64,000 nucleotides of DNA from Brachybacterium muris (GTDB lineage Bacteria > Actinomycetota > Actinomycetes > Actinomycetales > Dermabacteraceae): NCBI RefSeq assembly GCF_016907455.1, contig NZ_JAFBCB010000001.1:2852001-2916000 (forward strand). The letters are read 5' to 3'. The notes beneath the pieces were generated by a model. It searched no databases. It had not been told where the DNA came from and worked only from the letters and a program-made list of their open reading frames with translations. Below, piece by piece: positions 49,199 through 58,256 of the stretch (positions within the stretch are counted from its first letter, which is position 1; each line of letters starts with the position of its first letter). The position numbers were made by a program, and so were the translations under genes.

Positions 49199-49843
49199 TC
49201 AGGCCAGCGGTCCCCGCGGCACGTCCACGTGCTGCACCACCCAGGTGTGCATGGCGATCGCCGCGGCGGCGGCCACGTTGATGGAGCGGGTGGAGCCGAA
49301 CTGGCTGATGCCCACCACCTGGTCCGCTGCTGCCAGCAGGTCCTCACTGAGACCCGGCCCTTCCTGGCCGAACACCAGCAGGCAGTAGCGCGGCAATGCG
49401 GTGTGCTCGATGGGCATCGCCCCCGGCACCAGGTCCATCGCCACGATGGACAGTCCTTGCGCACGGGCCCAGGCCGCCAGCGAGGCTGCATCGGGATGGT
49501 GCAGCTCGTGCTGGTAGCGGTCGGTGACCATCGCACCGCGGCGGTTCCAGCGCCGCCTGCCGACGATGTGGAAGGCGGCCACGTTGAAGGCGTTGGCGGT
49601 GCGCACCACCGAGCCGATGTTGGCGTCGTGCTCGAGGTTCTCGATCGCCACGTGCAGGGCCGTGCGGGACGTGTCGAGGTGGGCGATGATCGCCTCGCGC
49701 CGCCAGTAGCGGTACCGGTCCAGCACGTTGCGGCGGTCGCCGTGAGCCAACAGCTCCGGATCCAGGCGCGGGTCCTCGGGCCAGGGCTCGGGGTGGGGGC
49801 CGACGCCGACCTCGCGCTCCTGGGCGGGCTCAGCGTGCGTCAT
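49199..49843 (-). CDS. TrmH/SpoU-family RNA 2'-O-methyltransferase
   Basis: 214 residues. SPOUT motifs in order: HDANIGSVVRTANAF, LLVFGQEGPGLSEDLL, GSTRSINVAAAAAIAMHTWV, which form the knotted SAM site. The N-terminal extension (about 50 residues) lacks an L30e-like RNA-binding domain. Target (tRNA or rRNA) not determinable. Starts inside the dedA stop region (14-nt overlap), so the two are co-transcribed. Confidence 0.92.
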   Translation of the reverse strand: MTHAEPAQEREVGVGPHPEPWPEDPRLDPELLAHGDRRNVLDRYRYWRREAIIAHLDTSRTALHVAIENLEHDANIGSVVRTANAFNVAAFHIVGRRRWNRRGAMVTDRYQHELHHPDAASLAAWARAQGLSIVAMDLVPGAMPIEHTALPRYCLLVFGQEGPGLSEDLLAAADQVVGISQFGSTRSINVAAAAAIAMHTWVVQHVDVPRGPLA

Positions 49844-50510
49844 CGTCCCCCTTCTCGCGGAGCTCCTTCTTCTGCTCCTCGTCGGGATCGGGAAGACCCA
49901 GCTCCTTGCGGCGCTTCTCGCGGCGGATCAGCTTGATCAGGGTCCACACGAGGGCGATCGCGATGATCGCGTAGACGATCTTGGAGATCACATCGGTGTA
50001 GGGCTCGATCACGGTCCAGTTGCTGCCCAGGGTGTAGCCGAAGGTCACGAAGATGGTGTTCCAGATGGCGCTGCCCAGGGCGGTGAGCAGGGTGAATATC
50101 CAGAAGGGCATCTTGTACAGGCCCGCGGGGATCGAGATCAGCGAGCGCACCCCCGGCACCATGCGGCCGAAGAAGATGCCCTTCTGACCGTGCTTGTCCA
50201 TCCAGTCGACGGTCTTGTCGTAGTCGTCCACGTTCAGCAGCGGCAGGTGGATGAACGCCCAGCGCAGGCGCTCCGGACCCAACAGTCGGCCCAGGCCGTA
50301 CAGCAGCCATGCCCCGGTCACCGAGCCGATGATCGAGGCGATCAGCATGCCGGCGTAGGTGTTGTTGGGCCCGGCGGCGGTCACCCCGGCCAGCGGCAGG
50401 ATCACCTCGGAGGGGATCGGGGGGAAGACGTTCTCCAGGAAGATCAGCAGCGCGACACCGAAGGCGCCGAAACGGTCGATCGTCTCCACGGCCCAGTCGA
50501 CGATGTTCAT
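49830..50510 (-). CDS. DedA-family membrane protein
   Basis: 226 residues from ATG 50510 (MNIVDWAVETIDRFGAFGVA). The DedA/VTT domain is clear: FLENVFPPIPSEVILPLAG, the re-entrant loop with GRMVPGVRSLISIPAG, and a charged cytoplasmic tail (EEQKKELREKGDDDAR). Family members act in lipid scrambling or membrane homeostasis. An in-frame extension upstream reverses into the metallopeptidase gene and is a shadow. Confidence 0.93.
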   Translation of the reverse strand: MNIVDWAVETIDRFGAFGVALLIFLENVFPPIPSEVILPLAGVTAAGPNNTYAGMLIASIIGSVTGAWLLYGLGRLLGPERLRWAFIHLPLLNVDDYDKTVDWMDKHGQKGIFFGRMVPGVRSLISIPAGLYKMPFWIFTLLTALGSAIWNTIFVTFGYTLGSNWTVIEPYTDVISKIVYAIIAIALVWTLIKLIRREKRRKELGLPDPDEEQKKELREKGDDDAR

Positions 50511-50732
50511 GCAGCAGCTCCTCCGAGTTCGGGGCGCGAGGGCGGACTTCTCGCGCGTTCCCCCCGGCAGATGCCCGAGCGGACTGGCCCATGGTAGGCG
50601 GCACCGTCTCGGATCGGGCTGTGGCACTGCCCGCATCCACCTCCTCCGGTCATGCCCGCCGGTGCTCGACCAGGCGTCAGGCGCGTCGGTGAACCGATAC
50701 CCCCGGACGTGACGCTCGTCTACTCTGTGGCC

Positions 50733-51656
50733 ATGACCTTCAATCCCAACGCGGAGATCCGCTCTGACAACGTCTCTCGCAGCGGCGGCGGCGGTTTCGG
50801 CGGCGGGTTCCGCCCCGGGCGCGGTGGCGGCGGCGTCGCCATCGGCGGCGGCGGTGGCTGCCTGCTGCTGGTCGTGATCCTGGTCTACATGCTGATGGGT
50901 GGCGACCCGGGGGCCCTGCTCGGCGGCAGCCAGCCGCAGCCGGGGCCTGTCGCCGAGGGCGGCACGCTCGAGGGGTGCGACACCGGCCAGGACGCGAACG
51001 AGCGCGACGACTGCCTGGTGCAGGCCACCATCGAATCGGCCGACTCGCTGTGGTCCGAGCTCGCCCCCGCCTCGGGCATCGAGTTCGTCGAGCCCGGCGG
51101 GCAGGTGTTCACCGGCCAGGTGCAGACCGGCTGCGGCCCGGCCACCAGCGACGTGGGCCCCTTCTACTGCCCGGCCGACGCCAGCATCTACGTGGACGTC
51201 TCCTTCTTCGGCGAGCTCGAGTCCCGGTTCGGGGCCGACGGCGGCCAGCTGGCCAAGATCTACGTGGTGGCCCACGAGTACGGCCACCACATCCAGAACC
51301 TGCAGGGCTCCATGCAGCGGGCGAACCGGCAGGACACCGGCCCGCAGTCCGATGCGGTGCGCCTGGAGTTGCAGGCTGACTGCTACGCCGGGGTGTGGGC
51401 GCACCATGCCGCCAACACCGTCGACGAGGACGGGGTGCGGATGCTGGAGCCGCTGACCCAGGAGGACATCGCCTCCGGTCTGTCGGCGGCCGCTGCGGTG
51501 GGCGACGACCACATCCAGGGGGAGGTCGCCGGTGGCGGCATCCACCCGGAGAGCTGGACCCACGGCTCCTCCGAACAGCGTCAGGCCTGGTTCATCACGG
51601 GCTACCAGAAGGGCACCGTGGAGTCCTGCGACACCTTCGCCGTCCCGGAGGTCTGA
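50733..51656 (+). CDS. YpfJ-family zinc metallopeptidase
   Basis: 307 residues from ATG 50733. A Gly-rich start (GGGGFGGGFRPGRGGGGVAI), one TM helix (CLLLVVILVYMLM), then an extracytoplasmic 'neutral zinc metallopeptidase' domain. The zinc site is VVAHEYGHHIQN, with the third-ligand region LELQADCYAGVWAHHA. Cys pairs (GCDTGQDANERDDC; TGCGPATSDVGPFYC) suggest disulfides. Substrate unknown. Confidence 0.92.
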   Translation: MTFNPNAEIRSDNVSRSGGGGFGGGFRPGRGGGGVAIGGGGGCLLLVVILVYMLMGGDPGALLGGSQPQPGPVAEGGTLEGCDTGQDANERDDCLVQATIESADSLWSELAPASGIEFVEPGGQVFTGQVQTGCGPATSDVGPFYCPADASIYVDVSFFGELESRFGADGGQLAKIYVVAHEYGHHIQNLQGSMQRANRQDTGPQSDAVRLELQADCYAGVWAHHAANTVDEDGVRMLEPLTQEDIASGLSAAAAVGDDHIQGEVAGGGIHPESWTHGSSEQRQAWFITGYQKGTVESCDTFAVPEV

Positions 51657-51665
51657 GCGCCTCCC

Positions 51666-52268
51666 TCAGATCTCCAGCTCGGAGATGTCGTAGGCCGCCA
51701 GGTAGCGGTACCCGGCCTGCTCGACGGCCTGGCGCGAGGCGTCGGAGCGATGCACGATCACGGCGACCGCGGCGATGTCGGCCCCGGCCTCGGTGAGGGC
51801 CTCGCAGGCAGTGAGCACGCTGCCACCGGTGGTGGAGGTGTCCTCGACGGCGACCACGCGGCGGCCGGCGACGTCCGGTCCCTCGATGCGGCGCTGCAGG
51901 CCATGGGCCTTGTTGGCCTTGCGCACCACGAAGGCGTCCAGCGGTGCAGGGGTACCCGCAGAGGCGTGGAGGATCGACGTCGCCACGGGGTCCGCGCCGA
52001 GGGTGAGGCCACCGACGGCGTCGATCCCGGGGACCAGGCCCTCGCGGCGCAGCAGGTCCAGCATGATCCGGCCCACCAGGGGTGCCGCCTCGTGGTGCAG
52101 GGTGATGCGACGCAGGTCCACGTAGTGGTCGGCCTGGGCGCCGGAGGAGAGGGTGACCTGGCCGCGCACCACCGCGAGGTCGCGGATCAGCACGCGCAGG
52201 CGCTCGCGGTCGGAGGCAGGATCGGCGGCTCGAGCGTCGGTGGGGCGGGGATCTGAGGTGTCGGACAT
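51666..52268 (-). CDS. pyrE: Orotate phosphoribosyltransferase
   Basis: 200 residues. Transfers phosphoribose from PRPP to orotate in pyrimidine synthesis. PRPP loop VVAVEDTSTTGGSVLTACEA; substrate segment LSSGAQADHYVDLRRITLH near the N-terminus; KANKAHGLQRRIEG in the flexible loop. Convergent with the metallopeptidase gene, 9 bp apart. Confidence 0.94.
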   Translation of the reverse strand: MSDTSDPRPTDARAADPASDRERLRVLIRDLAVVRGQVTLSSGAQADHYVDLRRITLHHEAAPLVGRIMLDLLRREGLVPGIDAVGGLTLGADPVATSILHASAGTPAPLDAFVVRKANKAHGLQRRIEGPDVAGRRVVAVEDTSTTGGSVLTACEALTEAGADIAAVAVIVHRSDASRQAVEQAGYRYLAAYDISELEI

Positions 52269-52331
52269 GCGGCCCAGCGTAGTGGCGCACGCCGGTTCCT
52301 CCGAGACCCCCGCTCTGTCCGCCGAGCGGAT

Positions 52332-53183
52332 CTACTGGGGCGGGTCCTCGCGCTGCCAGGGAGCGTGGAGGTTGCGGCGCGAAGCACGCCGACGGGACCG
52401 GCCCACGGCCTTGCGCTGCAGCCGGTGGTACCAGTTGGGTGAGGTGAGAGCCCGCATCATGGAGCGCGGGGCGATGCGGGACACCTCCCCGGCGGTGCGG
52501 TACTTCACCGAGGGGATCGACAGCACCACGCCCCGGGCGGCGTCCTTCAGTGCCTGCTCCACCACGTAGGGAGCCTTCAGCCAGGTGATCCGCGGCAGGC
52601 CCTCCATGTTCATCGAGGCCCGCTCGTGGAACTCGGTCTGCACGAAGCCGGGCAGCAGCGCCGTGGCGCTCACGCCGGTGCCCTTTAGCTCCGAGGCCAG
52701 GGACTCCGTGAACACGGTGACCCAGCTCTTGGAGGCGGCGTACGGCCCGGCGGCGGTGTAGCCGGCCAGGGAGCTCACGTTGATGATCGCGCCGCGGCGT
52801 CGCTGCACCATCGAGCGTGCGGCGGCGTGGGACAGCACCAGCACGGCCCGCATCAATGTGTCCATCTGCTTCTCGTGGTCCTCGACCCCGATCTCGAGGA
52901 ACCCGCCGCGCAGGCCGTAGCCGGCATTGTTGACCAGCAGGTCCACCGGGTCGACGGGGTCGGTGAGGCGGGTGGCGACGCGGTCCAGCCGGTGCCGGTC
53001 CGAGAGGTCCACGGCGAGCACCTCGACCTCGACCCGGTGCACGTCACGGATCTGTGCGGCAATGCTGCGCAGGCGGTCCTCGTCGCGGGCCACCAGGACC
53101 AGATCGTGCCTGGTGCCGGCCAGCTGCCAGGCGAACTCCAGCCCCAACCCCGAGGTGGATCCGGTGACGAGTGCGCGCGCCAT
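52332..53183 (-). CDS. SDR-family oxidoreductase, DltE-like
   Basis: 283 residues from ATG 53183 (MARALVTGSTSGLGLEFAWQ). Cofactor loop TGSTSGLG, NNAGYG, catalytic Ser in INVSSLAGY and YAASK. The C-terminal basic tail (RLQRKAVGRSRRRASRRNLH) is long. Substrate unknown. Divergent from xth with a 50-bp gap. Confidence 0.91.
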   Translation of the reverse strand: MARALVTGSTSGLGLEFAWQLAGTRHDLVLVARDEDRLRSIAAQIRDVHRVEVEVLAVDLSDRHRLDRVATRLTDPVDPVDLLVNNAGYGLRGGFLEIGVEDHEKQMDTLMRAVLVLSHAAARSMVQRRRGAIINVSSLAGYTAAGPYAASKSWVTVFTESLASELKGTGVSATALLPGFVQTEFHERASMNMEGLPRITWLKAPYVVEQALKDAARGVVLSIPSVKYRTAGEVSRIAPRSMMRALTSPNWYHRLQRKAVGRSRRRASRRNLHAPWQREDPPQ

Positions 53184-53233
53184 GCACTGATGATAGAGCC
53201 AGGTGTGGCCCACCGGCCCGTAGGATCAGGGCC

Positions 53234-54034
53234 ATGCGCATCGCCACCTGGAACATCAATTCTCTGCGGGCTCGGATGGACCGCGTGCTCGCCTTCCTGG
53301 ACCGCCACCAGGTCGACGTGCTGGCCCTTCAGGAGACCAAGGCCAAGCCCGCCCAGCTGGACCTGACCCAGCTGGTGGAGGCCGGGTACGAGGTCCATGC
53401 ACACGGGCTGAACCAGTGGAACGGTGTGGCACTGGTGTCCCGCGTGGGCCTGGAGGACGTGCGGCCTGAGCTGCCCACTGTGCCGGTGTGGCCGGAGGAC
53501 GAGACGGGAGTGGCCGAGGCACGGGCCATCAGCGGCGTCGTGGGCGACGGCCTGCGGATCTGGTCGCTGTACGTGCCCAACGGCCGCGAGATCGACCACC
53601 CCCACTACGCCTACAAGCTGCGCTGGCTGGAGGCGCTGCGCGCGGAGGGGGCCCGCGAGCTCGCGGAGGACCCGCAGGCGCGGGTGGCGTTCGTGGGCGA
53701 CTTCAACGTGGCGCCGCGGGACGAGGACGTGTGGTCGATGGAGTTCTTCGAGGGGAAGACCCACGTGACCGAGCCCGAGCGGGCAGCGTTCCAGGCGGTG
53801 GTGGATGCCGGCTACGCGGATGTGGTGCGCCCGGACCACCCCGGGCCCGGGGTGTACACCTACTGGGACTACCAGCAGCTGCGCTTCCCCAAGAAGGAGG
53901 GGATGCGGATCGACTTCGTGCTGGGCTCCCCCGCTGTGCAGCAGGCGGTCACCGGGTCGTTCATCGACCGCGAGGAGCGCAAGGGCAAGGGCGCTTCGGA
54001 CCATGCGCCGGTGGTGGTGGACCTGGAGTTCTGA
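53234..54034 (+). CDS. xthA: Exodeoxyribonuclease III / AP endonuclease
   Basis: 266 residues from ATG 53234 (MRIATWNINSLRARMDRVLA). Catalytic signature motifs: WNINSLR, LQETKAK, VAFVGDFNVAPRDEDVW and the terminal GASDHAPVVVDLEF. Acts on abasic sites in base-excision repair. An upstream in-frame ATG (53171) would overlap the SDR start and lacks conservation. Confidence 0.95.
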   Translation: MRIATWNINSLRARMDRVLAFLDRHQVDVLALQETKAKPAQLDLTQLVEAGYEVHAHGLNQWNGVALVSRVGLEDVRPELPTVPVWPEDETGVAEARAISGVVGDGLRIWSLYVPNGREIDHPHYAYKLRWLEALRAEGARELAEDPQARVAFVGDFNVAPRDEDVWSMEFFEGKTHVTEPERAAFQAVVDAGYADVVRPDHPGPGVYTYWDYQQLRFPKKEGMRIDFVLGSPAVQQAVTGSFIDREERKGKGASDHAPVVVDLEF

Positions 54035-54080
54035 ACCGGGATTCTGGGACACGTCGCCCGGACACCCCCACGCACGGAAA

Positions 54081-54112
54081 GAGCGGCGTCGCGATGAATC
54101 GCGGCGCCGCTC
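54081..54112 (+). terminator. Hairpin after xthA
   Basis: GAGCGGCGTCGCGAT (54081-54095) and ATCGCGGCGCCGCTC (54098-54112) form a 15-bp stem with one mismatch and a GA loop, 46 bp after xthA. No T-tract. Confidence 0.65.
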
Positions 54113-54322
54113 CCGACGAGCCGTGGCAACGGGATCAGGCGTGCCATGTGTGATGGCTGCGGTGGCGCTTTCAACACCTCGCAGCCGGTCCGTTGCGGGG
54201 ACCAGTCGCACGTGGGTTCCGTTGCCGGTATTCGTCGTTGTGCAGATCACACTACGCCGCCGGACGACGGTGCGCAAGAGCCCCGCGTGACCTGAGGTTC
54301 CTCCCCAATGGCGGGTTCTCCA

Positions 54323-54370
54323 CCATCGTGGCGCAGCCCTGTCGTCCGGGCTCGCAGGTCGCCACGATGG
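54323..54370. promoter_or_regulatory. Inverted repeat just before the Tad operon
   Basis: CCATCGTGGCG (54323-54333) and CGCCACGATGG (54360-54370) are a perfect 11-bp inverted repeat; an inner AGCCC/GGGCT pair extends the structure. It ends 4 bp before the ATG at 54375. It could be a protein-binding site, or an RNA hairpin limiting initiation at that ATG. The other parts of 54035-54374 show only the xthA hairpin. Confidence 0.55.
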
Positions 54371-54374
54371 CGTC

Positions 54375-55562
54375 ATGACCAGCACTTTCGCTACACCCAC
54401 CGTGGGCGCCGACTCATCGCCGCCGGCTGCACGCAGACCCGGGAGCACCTGGGACCTTGGTCCCCGATCCGGGCCTGTCCGAGAGCCGTCCCACTTCCCG
54501 GGGAGACCGGGGAAGGATGCCCCGCACGGTGCGGGGGAGCTCCACGCTCGCGCCCTCTGGGCCGGGGCCGACGGGCCGATGCGTGACCAGGCGGCCGACC
54601 ACACCACCGCTTCCGGTCTGGAACTGCTGGACGTCACCGATGAGCCCACGGGCCCCGTCACCGCCGTGCTCGCCGATGCCGGGTCCGTGGCCGCGCACGC
54701 GGTCCCCCGCGTCCCCGGCGCGGTCCTTCTGATCATCGTCCCGGAGGGTCCTGTCACCCCGGAGCTGTGGAACCTGGCCCTGGAGCACGGGGCCCGTGCG
54801 GTCCTGCAGCTGCCGTCGCAGTCCTCAGCGCTGCTGTCGCACTTGGCACAGGCTGCGCGTCCCCTCACCCGCGCCCTGATGCTCGGGGTGGTGGGCGGGT
54901 GCGGCGGGGCCGGTGCGTCCAGTCTCGCAGCCAGGCTGGCCCGGGCGGCGCAAACCCACGGTGACGTGCTGATGGTGGACGCAGACCCCCTGGGAGGAGG
55001 CCTGGACCTGCTGGTGGAGGCCCCGGAGGCCTCCGGGATCGGCTGGCAGGACGTGGCCACCGTGGACGCCTCGGACGGCGAGGCGCTCCGACAGGCGCTT
55101 CCGGTGGTGGACGGGGTGCGCCTACTGGTGGCGGGCGCCGGGCCCGGCCCTGACGGCCCCCTCCTGCAGCGTGCCCTGCAGGCCGTCGAGGCAGGCGGTG
55201 GCACCGTCGTGGTGGACCTGGCCCCCTCCCTGGTGCCTGCCGCATCGCCCCTGCTGGACCAGCTGCTGGTGGTGGTGCCGTGCACCGATCACGCCGTGCG
55301 CGCCGCTGCCCGCCGGTTGCGCGAATGGTCCCTGCCAGCAGGTCAGGCCGCGGTGGCGATCCGGCGTCGCGGGGACCTCACCCCGTCCGAGGTGGCATCG
55401 GACCTGCAACTGCCCCCAGCGATGTCGTTCCGCGACAGCCCCGCAGGAGCAGTGCCTCTTCTGGATGTGCGCCGACGGGGTGCAGATCGGGCCTGCCGGC
55501 AGTTCCTGGCCGATCTGCTGCCGGAGGCCGAGGAGCCCCCCCGAGGAGGGCAGCGGCGATGA
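54375..55562 (+). CDS. CpaE-like ParA/MinD-type ATPase of the Tad cluster
   Basis: Up to 395 residues. The P-loop is deviant: VVGGCGGAGASSLAARLARA lacks both Lys positions of a normal MinD/ParA, while VLMVDADPLGGGLDLLVE is the second motif. This matches the 'helicase/secretion neighbourhood CpaE-like' family that positions or regulates the Tad machine. The start is uncertain: the first 67 residues are low-complexity, and ATG 54576 (MRDQAADHTTASGLELLDVT) is a good alternative. Overlaps tadA by 4 nt. Confidence 0.85.
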   Translation: MTSTFATPTVGADSSPPAARRPGSTWDLGPRSGPVREPSHFPGRPGKDAPHGAGELHARALWAGADGPMRDQAADHTTASGLELLDVTDEPTGPVTAVLADAGSVAAHAVPRVPGAVLLIIVPEGPVTPELWNLALEHGARAVLQLPSQSSALLSHLAQAARPLTRALMLGVVGGCGGAGASSLAARLARAAQTHGDVLMVDADPLGGGLDLLVEAPEASGIGWQDVATVDASDGEALRQALPVVDGVRLLVAGAGPGPDGPLLQRALQAVEAGGGTVVVDLAPSLVPAASPLLDQLLVVVPCTDHAVRAAARRLREWSLPAGQAAVAIRRRGDLTPSEVASDLQLPPAMSFRDSPAGAVPLLDVRRRGADRACRQFLADLLPEAEEPPRGGQRR

Positions 55563-56803
55563 CCTCCAGCCCCACCGTCCTGACCACCGCCCCCGCACCC
55601 GCACCCGCACCCGCACCATCGCCGTCTCCCACCCCGACCGAACTCTCCCGACTGCTAGACCAGGTCCGACAGGACCTGGTGCTCCGGCCCGGCGTGGTGG
55701 ACGTTCCGCGCATCACCCGTCTCCTGCGGGAGGACGGTCGGGTGCTGGGGGCAGCCTCCACCCTCGAGCTGACCGCTCGGGTGCGCGACCACGTCGACGG
55801 TCTCGGCCCCCTGCAGTCACTGCTGGCACCGGGCGTCACCGACGTGCTGGTCAACGACGACGGTCAGGTGTGGCTGGACAGTGGCACGGGCCTGGTTCGC
55901 AGTGATCTGCGGCTGGACCCGGGCCAGGCCCGCGATCTGGCAGTCCGGTTGGCCACCGCCGGAGGTCGACGGCTCGACGACGCCGTGCCCTGGGCCGATG
56001 CGCACCTCCCTTCCGGCATCCGTTTCCACGCGATCCTCCCGCCCCTGTCCACCGGCGGCACGATCATCTCCCTGCGGCTGCCCGCAGCGAAGGCCCTGGA
56101 CCTCGATGCACTGCACGATCGGGGCACCTTCGGCCCTGCCATTCGTGAGGTGCTGAGGGCGGTGATCGCGGCCCGCGTGCCGTTCCTGGTCACCGGCGGA
56201 ACGGGCACAGGCAAGACCACCCTGCTGGCCGCGATGCTGAAGGAGGTCCCGGCAGGCGAGCGCATCATCGTGGTCGAGGACGTCCTGGAGCTCGCCGTGG
56301 ACCATCCGCACGTGGTGCACCTGCAGTCCCGTCACGCCAACAGCGAGGGCGCCGGGGAGGTGGACCTCACCGCTCTGGTGCGGCAGAGCCTGCGGATGCG
56401 GCCGGACCGGATCGTGCTGGGCGAGTGCCGCGGTGCGGAGCTCAGGGAACTGCTGCAAGCCCTGAACACCGGCCACGAGGGCGGCTGCGGGACGGTGCAT
56501 GCCAATACCGCACGGGACGTCCCTGCACGGTTGGAGGCGCTGGGGGCACTGGGCGGTCTGGACCGGGCAGCACTCGCAGCCCAGGTCGGAAGCGCCCTGG
56601 AAGTGGTGCTGCACCTGGGACGCGCCCACACCGGTCGCCGACTTGAGGAGATCGCCCTGCTGCACCGCGATGCGGACGGGATGCTCGTGACCGCCACGGC
56701 CCTGCGTGTCGAGGGGGACCACCTGCGGGAGGGGCCGGCTGCGGCGGAGCTCGCCGCGCGGCTGGCCCCCGCACCCGCCTCCCCCGGCAGGAGGGCGGCC
56801 TGA
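55559..56803 (+). CDS. tadA: TadA/CpaF-type secretion ATPase
   Basis: 414 residues from ATG 55559. N-terminal region (LLDQVRQDLVLRPGVVDVPR), GPLQSLLAPGVTDVLVND, Walker A VTGGTGTGKTTLLAAMLKEV, Walker B-type IIVVEDVLEL, and the CpaF block LVRQSLRMRPDRIVLGECRG, HEGGCGTVHANTARDVPARL. Hexameric motor of the Tad pilus or secretion system. Stop overlaps the next ATG (TGATG). Confidence 0.94.
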   Translation: MTSSPTVLTTAPAPAPAPAPSPSPTPTELSRLLDQVRQDLVLRPGVVDVPRITRLLREDGRVLGAASTLELTARVRDHVDGLGPLQSLLAPGVTDVLVNDDGQVWLDSGTGLVRSDLRLDPGQARDLAVRLATAGGRRLDDAVPWADAHLPSGIRFHAILPPLSTGGTIISLRLPAAKALDLDALHDRGTFGPAIREVLRAVIAARVPFLVTGGTGTGKTTLLAAMLKEVPAGERIIVVEDVLELAVDHPHVVHLQSRHANSEGAGEVDLTALVRQSLRMRPDRIVLGECRGAELRELLQALNTGHEGGCGTVHANTARDVPARLEALGALGGLDRAALAAQVGSALEVVLHLGRAHTGRRLEEIALLHRDADGMLVTATALRVEGDHLREGPAAAELAARLAPAPASPGRRAA

Positions 56804-57906
56804 TGGGGAGCCTGCACGCAGCCGTCTGGGCGATGGCACCGGCGCTCGCCCTCTCGCTGCTGTGGGTCCTCACCCCACCCCCACAGCGCCACTGGGCTGC
56901 CCGGCCCACTCACCGTCGCGCCGTCGCGTCCCGCCCCGGTGCGCTGGACGTCGCGCGGATGGTGGAACGGCTGGCTGCTGTGATCAGTGCGGGATCCGGG
57001 CTGAGGCGGGCGTGGAGCGCAGTGGCGGGATCCCTGCCGGAGGGGGAGCTGGCTGCCCTCGCGCGAGCGGTTGCGGCCGGCGGTGATCCCCGTCGGGTCG
57101 CGACCGGTCATCTCCGAGGGTCCCCCGCCCTCAGCTCGCTCGGCGCGGCCCTGGCGGTGTGCGAGCGCACCGGGGCCCCCACCGCCGGGGTGCTGCAGGG
57201 ACTGGCGGTCGCTCTGCGGGACCTCCACGACGCCTCCCTGGCTCGCCGCACCGCCTTCGCAGGGCCGCGCTCGACCGCAAGGATCCTGCTGGTGCTGCCC
57301 CTGGCCGGACTGGGCCTGGGGATGCTGCTGGGCGGGGATCCCCTGCGCCTGCTGGCCTCCTCCGATGCGGGCAACCTCCTATTGGGCCTGGGGCTCGTGC
57401 TCACCGCCGCCGGCTGGTGGTGGATGCGCCGCCTGATCAGTCGGGCCGATCCACCGGTCACCGCACGCGTGGATCCCTCGGTGGTGCTGGAACTGATCGC
57501 CGGGGCACTGGACTCGGGACTACCGCTGGCCCGGGCGATGGAGGCCGTGGCCGAGTCGCTCACCCCCGGTCCGGATGCCGAGGCACTGGCCCGCGCCGCG
57601 TCGTCGCTGCGCTCCGGAGTTCCCGCCCCCGTCGCGGCCGCTGCACTGCCGGAGGAGTTCGAGGCCCTGGGGCAGTCCGCTGTGCTGGCGGAACTGGCCG
57701 GCGCGGACCTGGCCCGTGCTCTGCGCTCCGCCGCTCAGGACGCCCGGCGCGGCCGTGCCCGGGCAGCGGAGGAGCGAGCGGCCCGGCTCGCGGTGCGACT
57801 GGTGCTCCCCACCGGGCTCACCCTGCTGCCGGCGTTCGTGGTGCTGGGGATCATCCCCACCGTGATGTCACTGCTGGGCGGGGCCCTGACCCTGACGGGC
57901 CCCTGA
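56803..57906 (+). CDS. TadB/TadC fused platform protein (type II secretion F family)
   Basis: 367 residues with two F-type modules: the first at about 45-160 (MVERLAAVISAGSGLRRAWS), TMs at about 160-215, the second at about 220-335 (VVLELIAGALDSGLPLARAM), ending in a TM (LTLLPAFVVLGIIPTVMSLL). Classical Tad systems encode TadB and TadC separately; here the two helical domains are in one chain. No other F-family gene follows. Confidence 0.85.
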   Translation: MGSLHAAVWAMAPALALSLLWVLTPPPQRHWAARPTHRRAVASRPGALDVARMVERLAAVISAGSGLRRAWSAVAGSLPEGELAALARAVAAGGDPRRVATGHLRGSPALSSLGAALAVCERTGAPTAGVLQGLAVALRDLHDASLARRTAFAGPRSTARILLVLPLAGLGLGMLLGGDPLRLLASSDAGNLLLGLGLVLTAAGWWWMRRLISRADPPVTARVDPSVVLELIAGALDSGLPLARAMEAVAESLTPGPDAEALARAASSLRSGVPAPVAAAALPEEFEALGQSAVLAELAGADLARALRSAAQDARRGRARAAEERAARLAVRLVLPTGLTLLPAFVVLGIIPTVMSLLGGALTLTGP

Positions 57907-58055
57907 TGCGAACTGACCGCAGACCACGACCACAGACCACCGGGAGCCCTCCCGGTCCGGTGCCCCGCCCGGGGCTCCGTGGCAGCACCCGCTGCCCTGG
58001 CGGCACCAGCCGCCACCGCCGGACGGCACCTGCCGTCCCCACGAAAGGAGACACC

Positions 58056-58256
58056 ATGTCCATCACCATCCGGAGGCTCCAGCGTCGCCTCGCCCGCGCC
58101 CTGCGGGACGACACCGGCGCATCGACCGCCGAGTACGCCATCACCGTGCTCGCGGCCTGCGGCTTCGCCGCTGTGCTGGTGGCCCTGCTGGCGTCCGGGG
58201 AGGTGCGCGAACTGCTGTTCGGCATCATCACCTCGGCGCTCACCAAGGGCTCGTGA
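58056..58256 (+). CDS. DUF4244 pilin-like small protein
   Basis: 66 residues from ATG 58056, with AAAGGAG 5 nt upstream. Basic start (RRLQRRLARALRDDTGASTA), then EYAITVLAACGFAAVLVALL, which looks like a Flp/type IV pilin N-terminus (G-x4-E-Y before the hydrophobic helix), and a short C-terminal tail. Likely the structural subunit or pseudopilin of the Tad apparatus. The 149 bp before it contain no other gene; its strong RBS suggests higher expression. Confidence 0.85.
   Translation: MSITIRRLQRRLARALRDDTGASTAEYAITVLAACGFAAVLVALLASGEVRELLFGIITSALTKGS

Noticed and set aside
54193-54378. Small plus-strand ORF in the xthA-Tad gap
   Set aside because: No ribosome binding site, Arg/Cys-rich composition typical of non-coding high-GC frames, and it crosses the inverted repeat.
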